64,000 nucleotides of DNA from Argopecten irradians (Eukaryota > Mollusca > Bivalvia > Pectinida > Pectinidae), in contig NC_091144.1 in NCBI RefSeq assembly GCF_041381155.1, forward strand, positions 20,345,544 to 20,409,543. The letters run 5' to 3'. Below, in pieces: positions 1 to 10,620 of the stretch. Every line of letters starts with the position of its first letter. The stretch's first letter is position 1. Made by a program: the position numbers and the translations under genes. The notes below the pieces were generated by a model that was not told the DNA's origin, ran no database searches, and saw only the letters and a list, made by a program, of their open reading frames with translations.

Positions 1-20
1 GGTAGGTTATTTACAGCTTA
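1..20 (-). promoter_or_regulatory. promoter edge of an M-family gene lying left of the window
   Basis: The first bases match the region just upstream of exon 1 in M-A (about 16907-16925) and M-B (about 41291-41310), where a TATA-like box lies about 60-70 nt before the ATG. On the minus strand the motif here reads TAAATAA followed by ACCTACC. The exons of that gene would lie to the left of base 1. Confidence 0.45.
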
Positions 21-1715
21 ATTCTGTCGAAATATTCTCATGTCTTTCTTTTGTCTTTTCGTAAGTGCCATCAAATTTAAAAGGCAAGGACTAAACAAAG
101 AAACAGGTTCGCGATTATTTATATAAAGCAATAATGCAAAATGTTACGACGATATTGTAAATGACCTTGAAGTGTAGGTAGTTACACAATGTGACTCATA
201 CGCTGTACATGCATACTTGACTGAAAACAAGTCCCTTTAAAACTTGTGATACTAACAAACCGCGATAATATTTGGAATGCATACAGTTTATATATCAATA
301 CATAGTATCTGAAGACATGAATTTGAACACAAGAACATGATAGTTCAATAGTATGTAAGGGTGTTCACCCTATTTTTGTCCATAACCGCTTTTCTAATAG
401 CGGGATTTTTCTTGCATTATTTCTACTCCCGTATCATTTCTCTGATTAGGAATGAATATTGATCGAAAAATGAACAATTTATTTATTTGATTATTGGATT
501 CTCAGAATGTTGGTAACTTTTGTTGATATATATATTGATATATATATATATAAAGCTTTGTTAATGATCAAACAATCTTTCTGTCTCTCAAAAATTTACC
601 ATTTTGTCGAGAAAAGGTAGGATAAAGTGAGGATCCTTCTCATTTGAATGGAAAAAATTTTAATGATTTTATTTTTGAAAAAAAACCCCATTGGGATGTT
701 ATAATTTGCAGGCGCATTAACAGTGATAAATGTATGAAAACGAAAACGTTAAAAAAGAGAATGTTAAATGAGTGTTCATTTTATATGAGATGTTGTGAAA
801 CAAGTCAAGAAGTTCTAACTTTTGCAAGCCATTTCAAAAGATGCCAAGCTATATTGGAGTATGTAAACTTGAAAGTGTTTACTTTTTGGAGACATACAAA
901 ATGTGTATTTGTAAGAATCAAACTCCGACTGATACTTACATTTGCCTATAACAGAGTTACCTCCTTTGTGGGTAAGGATCATGTATGACGTCATTATTTT
1001 GTGAGCGAAACTCACGTCGTTCCCTCTGAAATGTCAATATCTCTCAGATTTCATTATGGTCTAATACTTTTTGCTATTGTGGGGACCGCAATGAATCCTT
1101 GGAGTGATTGTCAGCAAAGGAACTGAGAAGAGATTGGTGAAATGTACGACAGAACGTTCGCACACACATGAAGTCACAATAGATATCTACCCGTAAGGCC
1201 TGGTTAGTTGTAACATAAAATATAGAATATCGAAACCTTATTATTCACTTTAAATATATATTTCAGGAGATTTTTTCTATATTGCTCCTGTTATAATGAT
1301 AAACAAATGTTTTTGTCTTTAATGTACCAATACGACACTTTCACATTTTGAAAAAAAAAAATCAATTCTAAGCCGTAGCATTATAACAAAGGGAGTTAAC
1401 TCCGATAGTTCAGTTTATTTTTTATACGCTAAACCATTTCACAAAACGAGACATGGTCACGAGATGTTAGTTAAATAAACCAAAGCTCAAGTTCTGTGTG
1501 ATTCTCTTTACTTGATTTACTTTATTATCACAAGCCATTTGTGATTTGAAAAATGGATAAATAAAATATAAACGAATAAATGAATGAATAAATAAATAGT
1601 AAATAGATAAAAAAAAAATAATGAAATTAAGTGTACGTATTATCAAAGTGGAATATGAGACAATCATCTCGGTATTCAGGCTCTCAATATAAGTGTTTTC
1701 TTAAAATAAATATAA
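21..1715. other. intergenic upstream region shared by the M genes
   Basis: AT-rich sequence collinear with 16926-19003 and 41311-45124. It holds one copy of the ~59-bp unit (about 841-900) that is tandemly repeated in the other copies, a MITE (950-1214) and an ATAAA-rich tract (about 1550-1620). The short reading frames here are not conserved between the three copies, so I call no gene. Confidence 0.6.
950..1214. mobile_element. MITE copy a (TGACGTCA-bearing inverted-repeat element)
   Basis: Left end ACAGAGTTACCTCC and a right end related to its reverse complement (ATCTACCCGTAAGG then TTAGTTGTAA, degraded). A perfect TGACGTCA lies near the left end at about 987. The same element occurs at 9496, 10961, 18231, 29757, 32130 and 42401. 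Confidence 0.6.
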
Positions 1716-1808
1716 TTAGACAATAGTGACTTCGGTGGCTGGCTTGTCTTTTTGGTGAGAAAGGGATATCCGAACTGGGTCCCGATTCTGGGTTGTCCGC
1801 CATGGCAA
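1716..1808 (-). pseudogene. orphan last exon of an M-family gene, frameshifted
   Basis: The minus strand starts after a TTTTCAG acceptor and reads V-A-M-A-D-N-P-E-S-G-P, as in exon 4 of M-A, M-B and M-C. The exon is 93 nt instead of 95: two bases are missing between 1745 and 1755, so the frame leaves the conserved ending in TEVTIV. No M exon 3 lies upstream of it (at higher coordinates) before the P1 exons begin, and similarity to intron 3 of the intact genes ends at the acceptor. It may be a dead remnant, or an exon reached only by unusual splicing. Confidence 0.7.
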
Positions 1809-3141
1809 CTGAAAAAAGTATAAGATTATGGTAATATAAAACACCTTAAAACTAGATCGTGTTCCAGCTATCATTGTCAATCCATCCTTTTAGTACGATA
1901 AGGCCATTATTTATGGTTACAATAGAAACAGTGAAACACCTTAAGGTGAATAAAACTGCCCATTATTAATCTCACTAGAAAGATTATAATAAGACGAATA
2001 TAAAATCTAGCTCAATCACTATACACCAAGACTTTCGGTATATTACTGTCGATGTATATTGAATGTATTCCATTTCAATACATTTGTAAATACCTTTCTT
2101 TCTGATGATTTAGAGTAGTAGGTAAAATTCCACAGAAAAATTATCCAACTTCCTGATTTCGCCAAAGCGTTTAAAAGTCATGATTGTGATCTCTGGTACA
2201 AGGAAGAAGTATAAGGTGTTCATTCGGCTATCAATGGAGCCTCAATATTATTCTATTTTTTTATCATTCGGCTATCAGTGGAGCCTGAATTGTTATTCTA
2301 TTTTTAGATCAGACGATCTACGTCACTTTATCGAATGTTTAAAACTTTTACATACGAAATATGTATTCAAAGTTTTCAGATCATTTCCATCGACATTATA
2401 AAAAATATCAGAAAGGGATGGCTTGATAATTCTTCCACAGGTGGTCTTTTAAATTTAATATATTCAATTGAAAATGATTTGCTTTTCATTTTACGAGTTG
2501 TTCATAAAACACGATTAAATATGCTAATAAATAACCCAAACGAAGAGTACTAGTGATGTCTTTTTATAAAGAATATACTGTATGCTAATCCAATTCACAA
2601 ATATATCATACATGACCAGTGTCTTAAAACAGTGTATTTTGGCGAGGGTAAGAAAGACAAGAGCTACTATTTTTCTGTGACCGGAGCCAACAATACAGCT
2701 TATATTTTAAGACGCTAACCATGTATACTTTTTATCCTGCAACATTTATAAAATAAATATACATATATTAGCTAAAATATACCAACGTTGTTGCAAATAT
2801 GTCCCTCTTTTAAGCAATATTTCGCCTCGTCATTCGACGTCATTCGAATCGGCACACGTGCTGAAATTCTAAAATACAGCTGATTTCCGTCAGTGCCAAA
2901 TACAACAAAAATATATATGGTAGGTGTTTTCCGACATCAATGCTGGTTGCAGGATAAAATGAATTGAAATGGCGAAGTAACAATTGTATTATTATCATTT
3001 AAAATATTATTCTTTTTCATACAGTTACATGTATGTAAAGTACTTTATATATTTGAAATCTAACTGGAACACCAGCCCTTTTACTATTTACGCTAAAAAT
3101 AAATAAATAAAAGATTGTAATGTGAAATATTTTACTTTCAG
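1809..3141. other. noncoding region before P1 exon 2
   Basis: Collinear with 19099-20270 and 21234-21333. I searched it for a P-family signal-peptide exon (ATG, hydrophobic run, phase-1 donor) and found none that is convincing. It holds a large hairpin (2611-2723). Confidence 0.5.
2611..2723. repeat. imperfect inverted repeat (hairpin), copy 1
   Basis: Left arm from CATGACCAGTGTCTTAAAAC, right arm ending in GACGCTAACCATG, with about 40-nt arms and a short loop. The second copy at 19828-19943 keeps the pairing although single bases differ. Confidence 0.6.
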
Positions 3142-3271
3142 TTACCAAGTCCAGTATATGTTACAATGGTTACTCCTACTACTACTCGTACTACAGCAGT
3201 TACTATTACCGGTCGTACTACTGTGACGGGTGATGTTGTGGCTATTACTATAGTAAATACTGTTGTGACAG
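3142..3271 (+). pseudogene. P1 exon 2, Cys/Tyr-rich ectodomain, with nonsense codon
   Basis: After the acceptor TTTACTTTCAG the frame reads S-S-I-C-Y-N-G-Y, then a run of Tyr and Ser, then C-D-G-stop-C-C-G-Y-Y-Y-S-K-Y-C-C-D, and reaches a GTATAT donor in phase 2. The Cys order C, C, CC, CC is that of the STMC6 superfamily. The TGA falls directly before the CC pair. Confidence 0.75.
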
Positions 3272-3509
3272 GTATATACTGTACACTTACATATTTTAGT
3301 GGTAACTTTATTTTATAATGCTGTTATTACGGATGATGTTGATATTACTACATTCGATACTACTGTGAAAGGTTTGTATACTGTGCATTTACGTGTTATA
3401 GTGGCAACTTGGTATTCTTTACTGTGACGGATGACGGTATGAGTACCACTGCACTTAATACAATTGTGACATGAATCTTTACTGTGACGAGTCAAATAAT
3501 GCTTCTATA
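3272..3509 (+). repeat. degenerate ~100-bp exon-end/intron-start repeats
   Basis: About two decayed units of the repeat that forms the long array at 21379-22390, each with the ATTTTAGTGG and TACTGTGA blocks. This shows the duplication began before the P1/P2 split. Confidence 0.6.
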
Positions 3510-6500
3510 CCCCTGCTCGATTCGTTCTGAAATGTGACCGGGCGACGACCGGTCGATCTGGCAAAACAAGTATAACCGGCGTATTCCATCATGGCGGACA
3601 TTTCTTCAGAGCTTTAGGAACATTTTGCTTTTTGCATCAAACATAATCAAAGACTGAATTTAAGTTGATCTAATAGATAACATGATATTCTAATTTGGTT
3701 AATATCATGTTATGGTAAACATTATTTACGCTAAACTTACCCTTAGCACGAGTAAGAAAAATACTTCTACGTATACGTTTACAACTTTTATATTAGACAA
3801 ATTAAAAGCGATTAAATAGTCGACGCATGTGCGTGGTTGTCTCTGTTTCATAATAAATGAGTGATTGTTCTTCAGATAGTAATGGTAGAGTTAATAACAT
3901 AATGTGTATTTGGAAAAAAGCGATGTTGCCAATAAAAAAATAGCTTTCAAATATTCGTATTTTTCGATTCCGGGCCAAGAACTTTTAGAATTCATAAATC
4001 ATTAGAGTAAGATACCGTGACTGGATAATGTCATATGTTGTTTCGCCTTTTGGAAAATGAACAACCCCTCCATTCTCATTTTTTCTTCATCGTGCATGCT
4101 ACTCTGTATAATATACACGTGTATGCTGATTTATTCCAAAAGAACAAATATAAGAAATTGCATCATACTGCATTAATCTCTTGTGTTGAAGTTTCTTATG
4201 AAATAGAAAACATATATGGTGACCTATTTCGGCCATGTCGCATTGTCGTTCCTTACAAAATCGCTCCGCGCGTTCCTGTTATAATGCACATTTGATATAA
4301 TGTATGGTGCATTGTAATTTGTATTGTAGAATTACATACATATGAGATAATTTTCTTGCATAACAGCTTGGAATTTAATTACACATCACAAGACAATACG
4401 CGAAGCAATAGTGAGATAATGCGCGGAGTGACACTGCAACGTTACAAAAATACACTGTCGATGCGACAAATCTTATTTTCTCGCTAATGCGACAGAGCGA
4501 CATGATTGTTTTAACGCACAGTCGCGTGATATCGACACCTGGCATTTTTGTCGCTCCAAACACTGTCGCTCCATGCATTGTTGCAATGGGCCACACGCCA
4601 ATCATTATTTTTTCTTACTAAAATTCAACAGATCGCTGAAGCACCGATTAGTAAAGCATGAGTTATCTTATGCTAGGTTTACACTATGTTCCCGGCGATC
4701 ACGGTAGCCCCGTTTGCCCGAAACGTGGTGCGCCGTGGAATTTTGTCTATTTTTGTCTCTGTATTCAAGTTGAGCTAGGTCTTGTGAAGTTTTGCCACGG
4801 TCTTTTACGGATTACGTCATGGACCGTAGATATACGGGAAAGTGCTGTTCCGGGAGGTTAAAGGTACACTACGGCTTTAGCACGGTCTATCAAGGATACC
4901 ACTACGTTCTCACTAGGCCTGTTACGATCTGATGAGGTCTGCTACGTTTTACACGTTTTGATCAAGCTCTGATACGTTTCTCACGGTCCGCCAAGGCTTA
5001 CTAGGGATGAAAGTCTGATACCGGGATTTTTTTGAAGCAAATGAAACAATATTTATCGCCGAAAATGTCATTTCAAACACATTTTAATTACAAATTATAT
5101 TTGGTATGAATATATAAATATTATAGCCAAGTGTTTTTACGCCATTTTTTTTCTGTAATGGTTAATCACTTAATCTGTCTTTTGCAATAATAGCTTTTGT
5201 ATAATTTGATGGTTTTAATGTGTTTGATAATGACTATTTCTGTTTAATAATAACAAATAATCCATGAAGTAGCAAATATGTACCAGGCCAGGCAATGATA
5301 CTTCATCAGATATTGGTTGCAACGTAAAACCGTAATAAGACGTAACACGCCGTATCACGTCGGGCTTTCAATCGCTACAAGCCGTGATGTGCCTTGACAG
5401 AACGTATCGAAACGGTTATCATCCACCTTAGCTTGCCGTCAAAACCTTGACAAACCTTGACAAAACGGCACAAAACGTGCAGCCAATCTGCATCAACCGT
5501 GATAAAACGTGGAAAAAACGCAACAGAACGTCACAAAACTTGAAATCACCGTTAGATTCGGGAAACGTGCTTGCTGCCCGTTCCACCACGGACCGTCTGG
5601 AAGTTTTGTTACGGCCTCGCACGCATTGTTACGTTTTGATACGTCAATCCCGTTTTATGACGTCCTGTGGCGTTTACCATCTGTACCGTGACTGCCGTGG
5701 CAAATTTTTTGACAGTTTAAAAATCTGGCACGGCATCCACGGTAATCACGACCGCTCACGTTTGTCTATCACGTCCTTCTGCGTTGTCTCAAGTTGTCTC
5801 GCGGTCACCACGTTTTGTCCACGGTGGCCCGAAACGGGGCTGCCGTGGCCGCCGGGAACATAGTGTAAACCTAGCATTAATAAACTGGGTTTAAATTGAT
5901 ACCTTGGTGTGGCATTGTTGTAACTTTACTATTTTATTAATTTATTTCTTACTACATGTCACCAGTAGAATTTTTTTTCTCATGACTTGACATAGGAATT
6001 AACAATGCCCGTACAATCATATTCTCAATTTGAACATTCTTTCTGAATTGTGTATTTACAATGTACATGTAGGTATAATACTACACACATATAAATCTAT
6101 TTTCTTATGTTACACTCTGAATTACATGTGTTTGACGAAAACGATTCATTAGAACTTTAAAATGTGTTGTTTTCGAAATTGTAAAATCTCAGAATAAACC
6201 TTAAAAATCTGTTTTTATTGTTATTGTTACACAGTCCAAGAGAAGTCCTTGAAATTTTATAAATTAAATTTACAAATTTTATTATAATCAGGCTAGAATG
6301 TACATGCACAAGCATTTGGTTCTATAAAATCCATGATACCGTACGTATTACACTATATAGAGAAAAAACATGTATAGAGCAAAACCTGGGCTATATATAT
6401 ATATATCTAAGTCTATACATCACTGCACATTTCGATGTATTCGCTTCATAAATGTATATCTACATACCTGTGTGTATCAAAAGAGGTTTCAATTCCTGAC

Positions 6501-6759
6501 CGTGAATGAATACAACAAGAAAATCATGATGTTTGGAGAATTTATGTCTGAACGGAATGAGTTTTGCTTAACGAGAGTTTCGTCAACAAATATCTAACAT
6601 TTATTCCGCCATCTTGCGCCAGAATTAGCCGGTGATTCAAAACCGGCTTACCCGGCGTACGCCGATCGCGCAACCGGCGCATTTTTTCTTTGAATCGAGT
6701 GACTTAGCCGCCTCGCCGGGTCGCCGGCGGGCGCCCGCTCTTGACGAATCGAGCAGGGG
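3510..6759. mobile_element. 3.25-kb DNA transposon with CCCCTGCTCGATTCGT inverted ends
   Basis: The left end reads CCCCTGCTCGATTCGT and the right end is its exact reverse complement (ACGAATCGAGCAGGGG, 6744-6759). The P2 copy has an uninterrupted site here (about 22393-22400), so this is an insertion into P1 flanked by TA. Subterminal regions are rich in CCGGCG. I see no transposase, and the longest internal frames (86 and 76 codons) resemble nothing I know. It is probably non-autonomous and carries a nested element. Confidence 0.8.
4671..5876. mobile_element. nested 1.2-kb element with long inverted repeats and TTA target duplication
   Basis: The ends TGCTAGGTTTACACTATG and their reverse complement match over about 45 nt, and weaker inverted similarity continues inward (many ACGTTTTG/ACACGT blocks). 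It is flanked by TTA on both sides (4668-4670 and 5877-5879). A 3-bp TTA duplication suits PIF/Harbinger-type integration, but no coding evidence supports a family. Open frames inside follow from the inverted repeats and are not called genes. Confidence 0.75.
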
Positions 6760-7059
6760 TTATGTGTATTACAAGTGTCTGGGAGTGAGAAGGCAAGGTA
6801 AAGCTATCAAATATCACGAGAATTTGTCTCACGTTGCGTGCGGGAGAAAATACACTATAAATCGCGGGTCTTCCACCAAACCGTAACAGTTGGTAATCCT
6901 GCCTTATTATAGTTGTACAAATTATGTAAGGGTTTTATAACAAATTAATGTTAATTCATATTTATTGTAACGTCTTATACCCAGCGTCTGAATATGTATC
7001 ATTGAAAGATTATTTAAATACAACAATTATCCATATCGGTTGTGGTTCTCTATCTCCAG

Positions 7060-7214
7060 TGCTAATGATGGAACTATAGCCGGGCCAGTAATTGGAGGAA
7101 TCATCGTCATAGCTGTCGTCGCCGTCGTTGTCGTCATCTGCTGTAAAGCCAAGTTCATAACCAGGCGGCGAACTGGAGTCGGGGTAGCAAATCAAAACAG
7201 AACTACTACTGTCA
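7060..7214 (+). pseudogene. P1 exon 3, transmembrane segment
   Basis: 155 nt between the acceptor CTATCTCCAG and the donor GTAAGT, phase 2 to phase 1. It encodes a short extracellular stub (ANDGTIAGP), a hydrophobic helix rich in Ile, Val and Ala, then CCKAKF and a basic RR stop-transfer region. The exon itself is open but belongs to a gene with nonsense codons on both sides. Confidence 0.8.
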
Positions 7215-7540
7215 GTAAGTCGGAAGTAACAAAAGGAGGAGTGACTATATACTCAAGTTTGAAAAATACGAAGAGTTTAGCCTTAATGCAAGTTCATATA
7301 AAGGCTAAGGACTGGAATAACCAAATAAACGGCAACCAGATTTAAGTTTATAGAGCTAAAACGATAAATCTAGAATGAAAACACATAATGTCATTCACAC
7401 ATATAAATGTGCTAGTACAGTATACATTATGTATAATGGGTTTTGCTAAGAGATTATGACGTAATAGTCTTGTTAAAGAAAATAAGGACGCATTTATGAT
7501 TACAAAGTTTTGTGATAACATACATTATTTTTTATTCCAG

Positions 7541-7716
7541 CTACTGTTTCACAGCCTCAACTACCTCCGCAACCACAGCCAATGATGCAGCCATACGGAC
7601 AACCTCCCCCATACCATTAGCTGGGAATGGCCTACCCCCCTCCACAACAGTACCCTCCCCCTCCACCACCCGGAGGCAATCCAGCCTACCTACCGCCTCC
7701 TCCCCCAAAGTATTAG
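7541..7716 (+). pseudogene. P1 exon 4, proline-rich tail with premature stop
   Basis: Opens after TTTATTCCAG and is homologous to 27824-28005. An in-frame TAG at 7618-7620 lies where P2 has the CAG codons after its PPxY motif, and a 6-nt shortening lies just before it. The normal stop is at 7714-7716. Confidence 0.8.
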
Positions 7717-7845
7717 ACCATCTGATTTGGAGTCTTTTCATTGCGAAGTTTTTTCTTGTGAAAACATTTGACCTTTTATACCAACGCGTTAGAAAAATTG
7801 AATTATTTCTCCCCCTTTCTTATGACGTAATGCACGCATATCAGT

Positions 7846-7911
7846 GACGTAGTGATGGCGTATTTCACGCATACCAATGACGTAGTGATCTATCACCAGA
7901 ATAGATAAGTT
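7846..7911. repeat. 33-bp minisatellite, two units (TGACGTA-bearing)
   Basis: Units spaced 33 bp apart (GACGTAGTGAT at 7846 and 7879) just after the P1 stop. Four units occur at 28135 and two at 30560. Confidence 0.7.
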
Positions 7912-9199
7912 TGTAGAACGATCATTGGTAGAAATCATAATAAAATGAACTGTAAACATTTACAGAGCGAAACGATCGCATGCACGATGATGTGCACTTT
8001 GCTATTTCCAGGTGTCACAGATGGAATTCATACATTGATGAACTCTATTGTTTTGTCTCGTGTTCGGTATTTCATACAGGTATAAACCTTGACCTCATAA
8101 AACTTTAAAATATTGCTTCATTAAGTTGTTATTATGAATCTGTCTTTCACTCTTGCATGATATGATATTTTATTATTTGTGATTTAACAATGAGGCGATA
8201 GGTCTTCACACGTTGACCAATGATTTGTTTTTGCTATTTGGATTGTTATTTATCTATAATTTATCTGTAAATATGCAATGCATGATCAAAGTAAATGTAC
8301 ATTTCAATCAATGATTTTTTTCTGTTTAAACTATTATACTTAGATTTTATATGGTCTTTATAAAATTAAAACTCTGTAAATAATCAAATAATCTTTCTGT
8401 GTTTCTCAATATTTTACCATTTGATTCGGGAAAAGCTAGGAAAAATTGAGGACCCTTCTCATTTGATGGAATCTGAGATGTTACAAACTGGGATGGTATA
8501 ATTTGAAGCCGTAAATCAGTTATAAATATATGCAAACGAAAAAGTTAACTAAAAGGATATTAAACGAGTGTTTATTTCATATGAGTTTTTCATAAGGGCG
8601 AAGGGCACGAAATGCGAAGCACTTCTAAGGTAACAGATACACGAAAATATAAGAAAAAACACAATCTCCAAAATTCAATCCTACACACTGACAGCTTCAG
8701 TTTGCGGCCGACATTTTTACATACATATGGGGAGGTTGTGCGTTGCTCCGGTACTGTTCTCCCCAGTAAATATATATTTAACTAATGCAAATTCATAAAG
8801 TGAGTAATTAAAACTCTTTTTTATTATTTTTTAAATAATAATAATAACACTTTGAAAATTAAAAGCTATAAAATGCAGTCAAAATATCCACCAAGGCGAA
8901 GATGAGCACAAGGAATCATGACGTCACATAACGTCAACAAATGGCGCGAAATCATAGGATTCGCATACGCGGCAGTCCAGGCCTTGAATGGACACAGAGA
9001 AATCCTATCCTAATCTTTGAGTTCAATTCTATGGGTTTATGCTAGACAATTATTACATCATATACTTCTATAGTTTAAAGTGCGTCCTTTTATTTCTAAA
9101 GTATGTCTTCTACATGAAATAGAAAATAAAATAAACAAGTAGAGCTTCGCTCTTCCTATGCCGTGCATGATTCTTATTAAAACAAAGTCTAAGAAGTTG

Positions 9200-9430
9200 T
9201 TATTTTGGCAAGCAATTTCAAGACATGCATAACTATATCGAAGTATGCAATTTTGAAAGTGTTCACTATTTCGAGATATGCGAAATTTCATATATATTGG
9301 AACTTGAAAGTGTTCACTAATTTGAGATATGCCCAATGTCAGCTATATTTGGGTATACAAACCTCAAATGGTTGACTGATTCGAAATATGTAAGATGTCA
9401 GCTGAATGGGATTTATACAAACTTTAAAGA
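9200..9430. repeat. diverged ~59-bp repeat units
   Basis: Blocks such as TTGAAAGTGTTCACTA recur at roughly 55-60 bp spacing. They are related to the VNTR at 17690-18190. Further copies lie at 29515-29700 and 31865-32060. Confidence 0.6.
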
Positions 9431-9495
9431 ACCAACTCCGGCAGACGACAGCTACTTTCACATTCAATAAGTTCAATCCCGTCTTTGTATTATAC

Positions 9496-9719
9496 AAAGC
9501 TACCCCCTTTATGGGTAGGTATTCTTTGTGACGTCATTATTTTGTGAGCAACATTCATTTAGTTTCCTCTGAAATGATAATCTCTCCCATAGTTCATTGC
9601 GGTCCTCCGATTTGTGTAGGGCCAAAATGAACCCTGGGAGACATTGCTTAAATATTTACTTTCGCATACATATTACGTCATAATCAATAACTACCTGCAA
9701 GGAAAGATAGCTCTGTATC
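9496..9719. mobile_element. MITE copy b
   Basis: Ends are related to copy a. It carries TGACGTCA near the left end (about 9530) and a half-site (TTACGTCA) near the right end. Confidence 0.55.
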
Positions 9720-9839
9720 GTGCAAATAGAGAATACCGAAACCTAATACATTTACTGTTGTTATGAGAATTATCATAGCATAATTCATTGTTATACCCCT
9801 ATAAAATAGTTTCTATATAAACTCTATGGACAAAAATGC

Positions 9840-10075
9840 CAATAAATGAACAATTCCGTCGAGCGGTCCAAAGGACTGTTAAAATCGACTGTTAAAATGT
9901 GCTGTTGGACCGGAGTGACGTCACAATGGGATATAACAAAACAGTTATCAACTGGGCTTTCGGACAACAGATGATTTGTTGGACCCTCACACAAATCGTT
10001 GCCCTCGGCCTTCGGCCTCGCGCAACAGTTTGTCTTCGGGTCCAACAAATCATCTGTTACCCTCAACCCAAGTCA
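9840..10075. repeat. hairpin element with TGACGTCA, copy 1
   Basis: ACAGATGATTTGTTGGACCC at about 9969 is repeated inverted as GGGTCCAACAAATCATCTGT near 10039, with a GC-rich loop. The shorter copy at 30100-30290 has almost no loop. Confidence 0.6.
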
Positions 10076-10525
10076 ACAACTGTATACTATAATTTTTCCT
10101 CTATTGATCCTGTTGCAGTGATATATACGAATGGTTGATCTATAATATACCAATACGGCTCTTACACAGTTTTAAAAACTTACATTGTAAAGACCTGCCA
10201 TACGGAATTTTAACAAAGACCATTAACTCCGTTAGGTCAGTCTGCTAAACCATTTCAAAAAATGAGACATAATCACAAGATGTTAGTATATATAAGCCAC
10301 ACCTCGTGTTCTTAGTGATTGTCTTTATTAGATACAATGGTTACTTATCACAAGTCATTGATGATTTGAGAAATAGATAAAAATTATAAAAAAATAATAG
10401 TTAATAAAAGAAAGTTATAAATCAATAAGTCATAAATAAATAAAAAAAAGTTCTATAAAATTGGAATAGAGAAATCTTCTCGCTAGTCAGGCTGTCAGTG
10501 CTGTTTTCTTATTTTTTATGTTATA

Positions 10526-10620
10526 TTATACAATAGTTACTTCGGTGGCTGGCTTTTCTGTCGTTGTTGAGGAACGGGTATTTGAACTAGGTCCCGATTC
10601 GGGGTTGTCCGCCATGGCAA
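10526..10620 (-). CDS. M-A exon 4, cytoplasmic tail
   Basis: 95 nt after a TTTTTTTCAG acceptor. It begins V-A-M-A-D-N-P-E-S-G-P, has Ser/Thr-rich middle residues and stops with TAA after E-V-T-I-V. Confidence 0.85.

Larger units (their letters stand above)
3142..7716 (+). pseudogene. P1: CYYR1/Shisa-like membrane protein pseudogene
   Basis: Three exons are recognisable: Cys/Tyr-rich ectodomain 3142-3271, transmembrane 7060-7214 and proline-rich tail 7541-7716. Splice phases (1, 2, 1) join correctly on paper. An intact relative would be a small type I membrane adaptor with a six-cysteine extracellular domain and a PPxY tail that binds WW domains. This copy is broken: an in-frame TGA lies inside the cysteine motif and an in-frame TAG at 7618-7620 lies in the tail. 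No signal-peptide exon was found. The intron between the first two exons is expanded by a 3.25-kb DNA transposon (3510-6759). The 3' end faces the 3' end of M-A. Family assignment rests on cysteine spacing, the single transmembrane segment and the tail, not on a search. Confidence 0.7.
7912..10525. other. tail-to-tail spacer between P1 and M-A
   Basis: No conserved gene. It is collinear with 28260-30330 and 30600-32858. It holds a dispersed element from about 8585 to 8770 (AAGGGCACGAA...GAAGCACTTC), diverged ~59-bp units (9200-9430), MITE copy b and a hairpin element (9840-10075). A minus-strand AATAAA near 10323-10328 could serve as the M-A polyadenylation signal. Confidence 0.6.

Noticed and set aside
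5447..5863. 138-codon gene
   Set aside because: Lies in the inverted-repeat body of the nested element with an overlapping antisense frame; no family features.
7010..7195. minus-strand Asp/Ser-rich protein
   Set aside because: Antisense shadow of the P transmembrane exon; the same shadow occurs at 22644-22829.
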